A stretch of DNA of 60,000 bases from Glandiceps talaboti (taxonomy: Eukaryota > Hemichordata > Enteropneusta > Spengelidae), in contig NC_135551.1 in assembly GCF_964340395.1 (NCBI RefSeq), positions 15,085,003-15,145,002 of the forward strand, read 5' to 3'. The position numbers and the translations under genes are program-made. The first letter of the stretch is position 1. Each line of letters begins with the position of its first letter. Below, in pieces: positions 56,261 through 60,000 of the stretch. The notes beneath the pieces are model-generated. The model was given only the letters and a program-made list of their open reading frames with translations, searched no databases and was not told the origin of the DNA.

Positions 56261-59200
56261 ATGTGTGTGTGTGTGTGTGTGTGTGTCGGCACACAAGTAT
56301 GGGGAAGCGGCAAAATATTTACAATCCAGGAGGGGGGGGGGTACTTGATAAGTATTTAGTGTGTGGAGGAGGCGTACTCGAAAAATAAGAGGTCTTGACA
56401 AATCTCCTGACCCATGCCCCGATTATGGGTGTTTAAGAATACAACCTAAGTTAGTATTTTGATAGAAGAGACTCTAATTTGAAAAGTAAATTGTTTTTAT
56501 TTTTGATTTATGGAAGATATACTGTTTATTAATTATAGGGGCTGTGTACAGTCTGAACCTGTATAAAACTCGTGTCGTGGTATTAAACTCCTACAAGGCG
56601 TTGTCTGAAGCTATGGTTGACAGAAAGACAGACTTTGCAGGTCGTCCACGTGATTTCATAACCTGGGATATTTGGACACGGTATAAAGACGTCGCATTTA
56701 TGGATTATAATGAATTTTGGACGGTGGTTAGGAAGAGTGCACACACTGCTTTACGTGTGAACGGTACAGAGAGGTGGAATGAGGTTATCACAATACAGGT
56801 GGACAAGCTGATAGGTAAGTCTATCTCACTTTTGTAATATTTAAACCCAGGTAAAGGGACCATTTGATATTCGGAATACATAATAAGCCTTTTGTAAAGC
56901 GAAATATTTCCCTCTGCGAATTTATTTGAATTCTGTCTACATACCTAAGATTTTGAATCCTTTTGATTATGCGATAATCACAATACTTACATACATAGAG
57001 AGTTAAATATCCCTCTGGTATTATTTTGTTTTCAATTTTAAAATTAGATGAGATATTTGCAAGAAAAATCATCTACATATCTGCAATATTATATTTCTCA
57101 TTTTTTATATTCTCTTTGATTCCTAGATAAACTCACTAGAAGGGGAAGCTCACCATGTGATCCCCATTTACCATTAAGTTTGGTTGCATTTAATACTATA
57201 TCTGAAATCACTCAAAGGCTGTCGTATGAAGAAGACCACCAGGAATTTCTTGACTTCGTTAAGTCAAATGCAGACTGTTTTCGTCTTATTATGGAAGCCT
57301 CTCCAGTCGGTAAGATATTGTATTCTTTACTTTATTGATTACCGTATCTGTTATATACTATATGTTGGTGGTGCAATCCTCAATACTTTTGTCCTAATTT
57401 GAAGAACTAAACTAATGTAATACAGGTTTGTAGTGCTCATGCTTTATGAAATGTGCTCATGTGCTTTTTTCAGACTTTGTCAGATGGTTAAAGCCCTTCT
57501 TCAAACCACAAATTGAGAGGTTGAAGAAAACAGCAGCCTGTCGAGTCGAGTATATGGAACGCAGAATAAGGGCACGTAAAGAACAATCTAATATTGCGAA
57601 CCCACCACGTGATGCGATCGATATGATGTTAATCGCCCAGGAAACTTTCCAGAACAATCCCACATCAGGAGTTTCAGCAGAAGTCTTTGATGATATGGTT
57701 GTTCTACAAAATGTGATGGACTTCTTTGGTGCAGGTACGTTGATATCGGAAATTGACATGTCGAGTAAGCATATTTTCAATGATAGCATGTCGTTAATGT
57801 TTCCAAATGTTTTACACTTTTATAATACCCTTTTGCAAGTGTTCGACTTATCAATACTGAATGTAGAATGATAATCACTACAATATAATAAGTGGACTTT
57901 GATATTCGTGACTTATTTTGTTACGGATCACCCTTTCAAGCTTACTAATTTAAAATTTATCTAGGTATTTCAATTGTTTATATTATATCTCATTTTAAAA
58001 GATTTTAGTGTACACCAGAACAGCAAGGACTATTGTTCGTGTATCAGTTGCTATTATCAACGAATACCAAAATTATATGAAATAACATGAAATTCGAAGC
58101 TTGCATACTTCTGATAAAGCTTAAAGTGGCCATATGGATGAGAATTTGGTATCTATTGTGGATTTTTATTTGATAAAACAGCTTCACTATGTTTTTCTAC
58201 TTGAAAAAATAATGCAAAAGAACATATACCAAGTCCATGTTCATAACGTAATGCATTGTAAAATGATGCAAAAAGCGTAAAAAGTTTGTTATTGTACGTA
58301 CAATAACAAACATTTTACACATTGTTTGATGTTTTGCCGTTTATTGAGATGTGAACATGGACTTGGTATATGTTCTTTCGCATTATTTTTTCAAGTAGAA
58401 AAATATAGTGAAGCTGTTTTATCAAACAAAAATCCAAAATAAATACCAAATTCTCATCCATATGGCCACTTTAATTTTCGAAATTAGTCATTTTGAAAAT
58501 GATTCAATATAGCTACAAGTTACATCAGCAATCTTTAAAGTATACATCCGTCTAGTTATCATCGATGTGTGTACCAAAAAGATATAGCCCAAGTACAATA
58601 AAATCATGATTATGTAAATGACACATTGATATTCATTGAGTGTTTAGAAAAAAAATATCAGTTCGTGCCATTGTCATAAGAAAAATTTATACAACTTTTC
58701 TTTAGAATTGTAACGGTAGTTTTTGAGCTATCATGTTCACAATCGCATCAGGTAGGCAGACAGATAGTCTTGCTATTACATCAATGGGCTTTTCTGATCA
58801 TTGTCAAGGCGACTGAAGGTCGGTAGTGAGGGCGAAAGCCCTAATTGGTCAAACAAAATTAAAGTTGAAACATGCCTTTGAGCTAATTTACATGTTGTGG
58901 ACTGGGTAATGTATGCATGCATGCATGGTAATCTATTCAATAACCCATGACCTCTAGATAAAAGCATAACGTAACCCTTTCTCACAGCAGGTAAAACTGT
59001 AGTTTTTTTACGCATTCTATGAACAATACGCACATAAAATAGTAGTGTATCGTATGTGCGTATGTATATAGGTACCATGCAAATGATGCCTACGCTACTG
59101 CTCATGCGCTGCCATTATTTTGCTGCATGAGCTTCTACCTAAAATGTATCTCCTCACTGATACACCAATCTTTCTTATCCATAATTTATCAAAGCTCTCT

Positions 59201-60000
59201 AAATTTTTGCCTGTTGCATGGATGTGGAATTCCACCCCTGTGCCTGACTGTTTTGCACATCCTAAGTACGATAGCTGTGTACTGCATACCTAGCACAGAG
59301 ATGTGCACATACATGTAGCAGCTATGGTGGAATAATACCCTGTAGCAACCTTTTGTTCATATCTGATTAGCATTGTTCACATACCTGGAACATGGCTGTG
59401 GGAAAAAGCTCGTGTACATGGATGTTGTAAAAACCTATGCTGCATTGCTAATTTTGACATCCATGTTTCAGGGATGTTGGCATACCAGTTACACATCTGT
59501 CAAATCTAGGTATGTTCCCGGGGGTATGTTACACCTATTGTGTTGGCCAGAGATGTTTTAGGGATATTATACACATAGCTGGTACAGCCGCCGTAGCTCC
59601 ACTGAGATGTTACAGCTATGTGCACAACCCTGTCCTAGGTATGTGAATGTTAAAGGGGTGTGCAAGGTTCCCTGTATAGTCCGAATTATACACACACGCT
59701 AACAAATGAGGCGCAAACGAAACACTGTTTCTGATCATAACTTATAAAACGTGTCAAAATAACGAATTGTCGGGATAAAGAGCTTACATTTTTATCAAAT
59801 ATCACGTTCTTCATTGAATTTGTTTTGTGACGTGTTTTTTTTCTTTCTCATGTCTGCCATTTTCACAGGGTCCGAAACTATCGTATCGTCCATGAAGTGG
59901 TTCTTGGTCGAAATGATGTTAAATCCTGAAATACAGAAGAAAATCCACCAAGAAATCGATGAAGTTGTTGGAGTTGGTCGTCGTCCAGTATATGCTGATC
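54190..60000 (+). CDS. Cytochrome P450-D (CYP2 clan), cut by window end
   Basis: Exons: 54190-54373, 56539-56814, 57127-57309, 57474-57734 and 59869 to beyond 60000. The frame is open throughout. Exon 4 encodes the same protein sequence as in P450-B; exons 2 and 3 differ from B by only two and one residues (W-D-I-W and R-V-N-G-T in exon 2; V-K-S-N in exon 3). Exon 1 ends W-S-R-K-Y-G. The visible start of exon 5 reads [11 protein letters not shown], with the helix I Glu-Thr; ExxR and the heme loop lie outside the window. Same likely role as P450-B, of which it is a recent duplicate. Intron 4 carries a 345-bp palindromic transposon absent from P450-B, and intron 1 an expanded GT repeat. Confidence 0.9.
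56195..56286. repeat. (GT)n microsatellite in P450-D intron 1
   Basis: About 45 GT units with one TACATG break. Expanded relative to the same locus in P450-B (38917-38956). Long V-C and H-T peptides across it are artefacts. Confidence 0.97.
58126..58470. mobile_element. Palindromic TTAA-flanked MITE in P450-D intron 4
   Basis: A 345-bp near-perfect palindrome with arms of about 172 bp, starting AGTGGCCATATGGATGAG and ending CTCATCCATATGGCCACT. The centre is GTTATTGTAC/GTACAATAAC. TTAA flanks it on both sides (58122-58125, 58471-58474). The paralogous intron of P450-B has a single TTAA (AAAGCTTAATTTCCG, near 40981-40995) and no insert, so this is a clean insertion with TTAA target duplication, as made by piggyBac-type transposases. 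Confidence 0.92.
58475..58770. repeat. ATGCAAAT-type repeat remnant in P450-D intron 4
   Basis: Matches 40995-41280 of P450-B intron 4. The P450-B segment between about 40768 and 40945 is missing here (AATTATATGAAA joins ATAACATGAAATTCG), so the array is shorter. Confidence 0.6.

Overview
This is an AT-rich metazoan nuclear window: spliceosomal introns with GT/AG ends, LINE and Ty3/Gypsy retrotransposons, non-autonomous DNA transposons and many microsatellites. The species cannot be named from the sequence. The protein style, the Mag/SURL-like Gypsy element and the repeat types suggest a marine invertebrate such as a hemichordate, cephalochordate or lophotrochozoan (inference).

The host content is one expanding and decaying cluster of microsomal cytochrome P450 genes of the CYP2 clan. 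Every gene copy follows one plan: five exons of 184, 276, 180/183, 261 and 599 bp, separated by four phase-1 introns. Exon 1 encodes the membrane anchor and proline hinge. Exon 2 carries the helix C W-x3-R. The exon 4/5 junction carries the helix I A-G-S/T-E-T. Exon 5 carries ExxR, PERF and the heme loop FGMGRRVCLGE. Three genes are complete and open: P450-A (13730-22795, 499 aa), P450-B (36915-42975, 500 aa) and P450-C (44426-50645, 500 aa). A fourth, P450-D (54190 to beyond 60000), is intact as far as it is seen.

Layout. 1-3.3 kb: a decayed, intron-containing Tc1-like transposase and a frameshifted proline-rich gene with a possible BEN-like end. 4-13 kb: P450 debris (inverted orphan exon 1, an exon 5 pseudogene without its heme cysteine, another exon 1 relic) among tandem and inverted repeats. 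13.7-22.8 kb: P450-A, whose last intron holds two inverted exon 1 relics. 23.5-34.1 kb: an exon 5 remnant, then a P450 pseudogene interrupted by an intact LINE (24790-27641), a small repeat (about 27819-28052) and a young Ty3/Gypsy element (28241-32899, LTRs that read as identical). 35.7-60 kb: three tandem units of about 7.5 kb or more carrying P450-B, -C and -D, with copy-specific insertions.

The intact P450s probably act as ER-anchored monooxygenases using a shared P450 reductase; substrates cannot be read from the sequence. The best biology here is the dynamics of the array: tandem duplication, a mosaic 3' end in P450-C, and transposon insertions whose boundaries can be set to the base because paralogous empty sites lie in the same window. 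I found no CRISPR array, rRNA gene, canonical tRNA gene or clearly novel multi-gene system.
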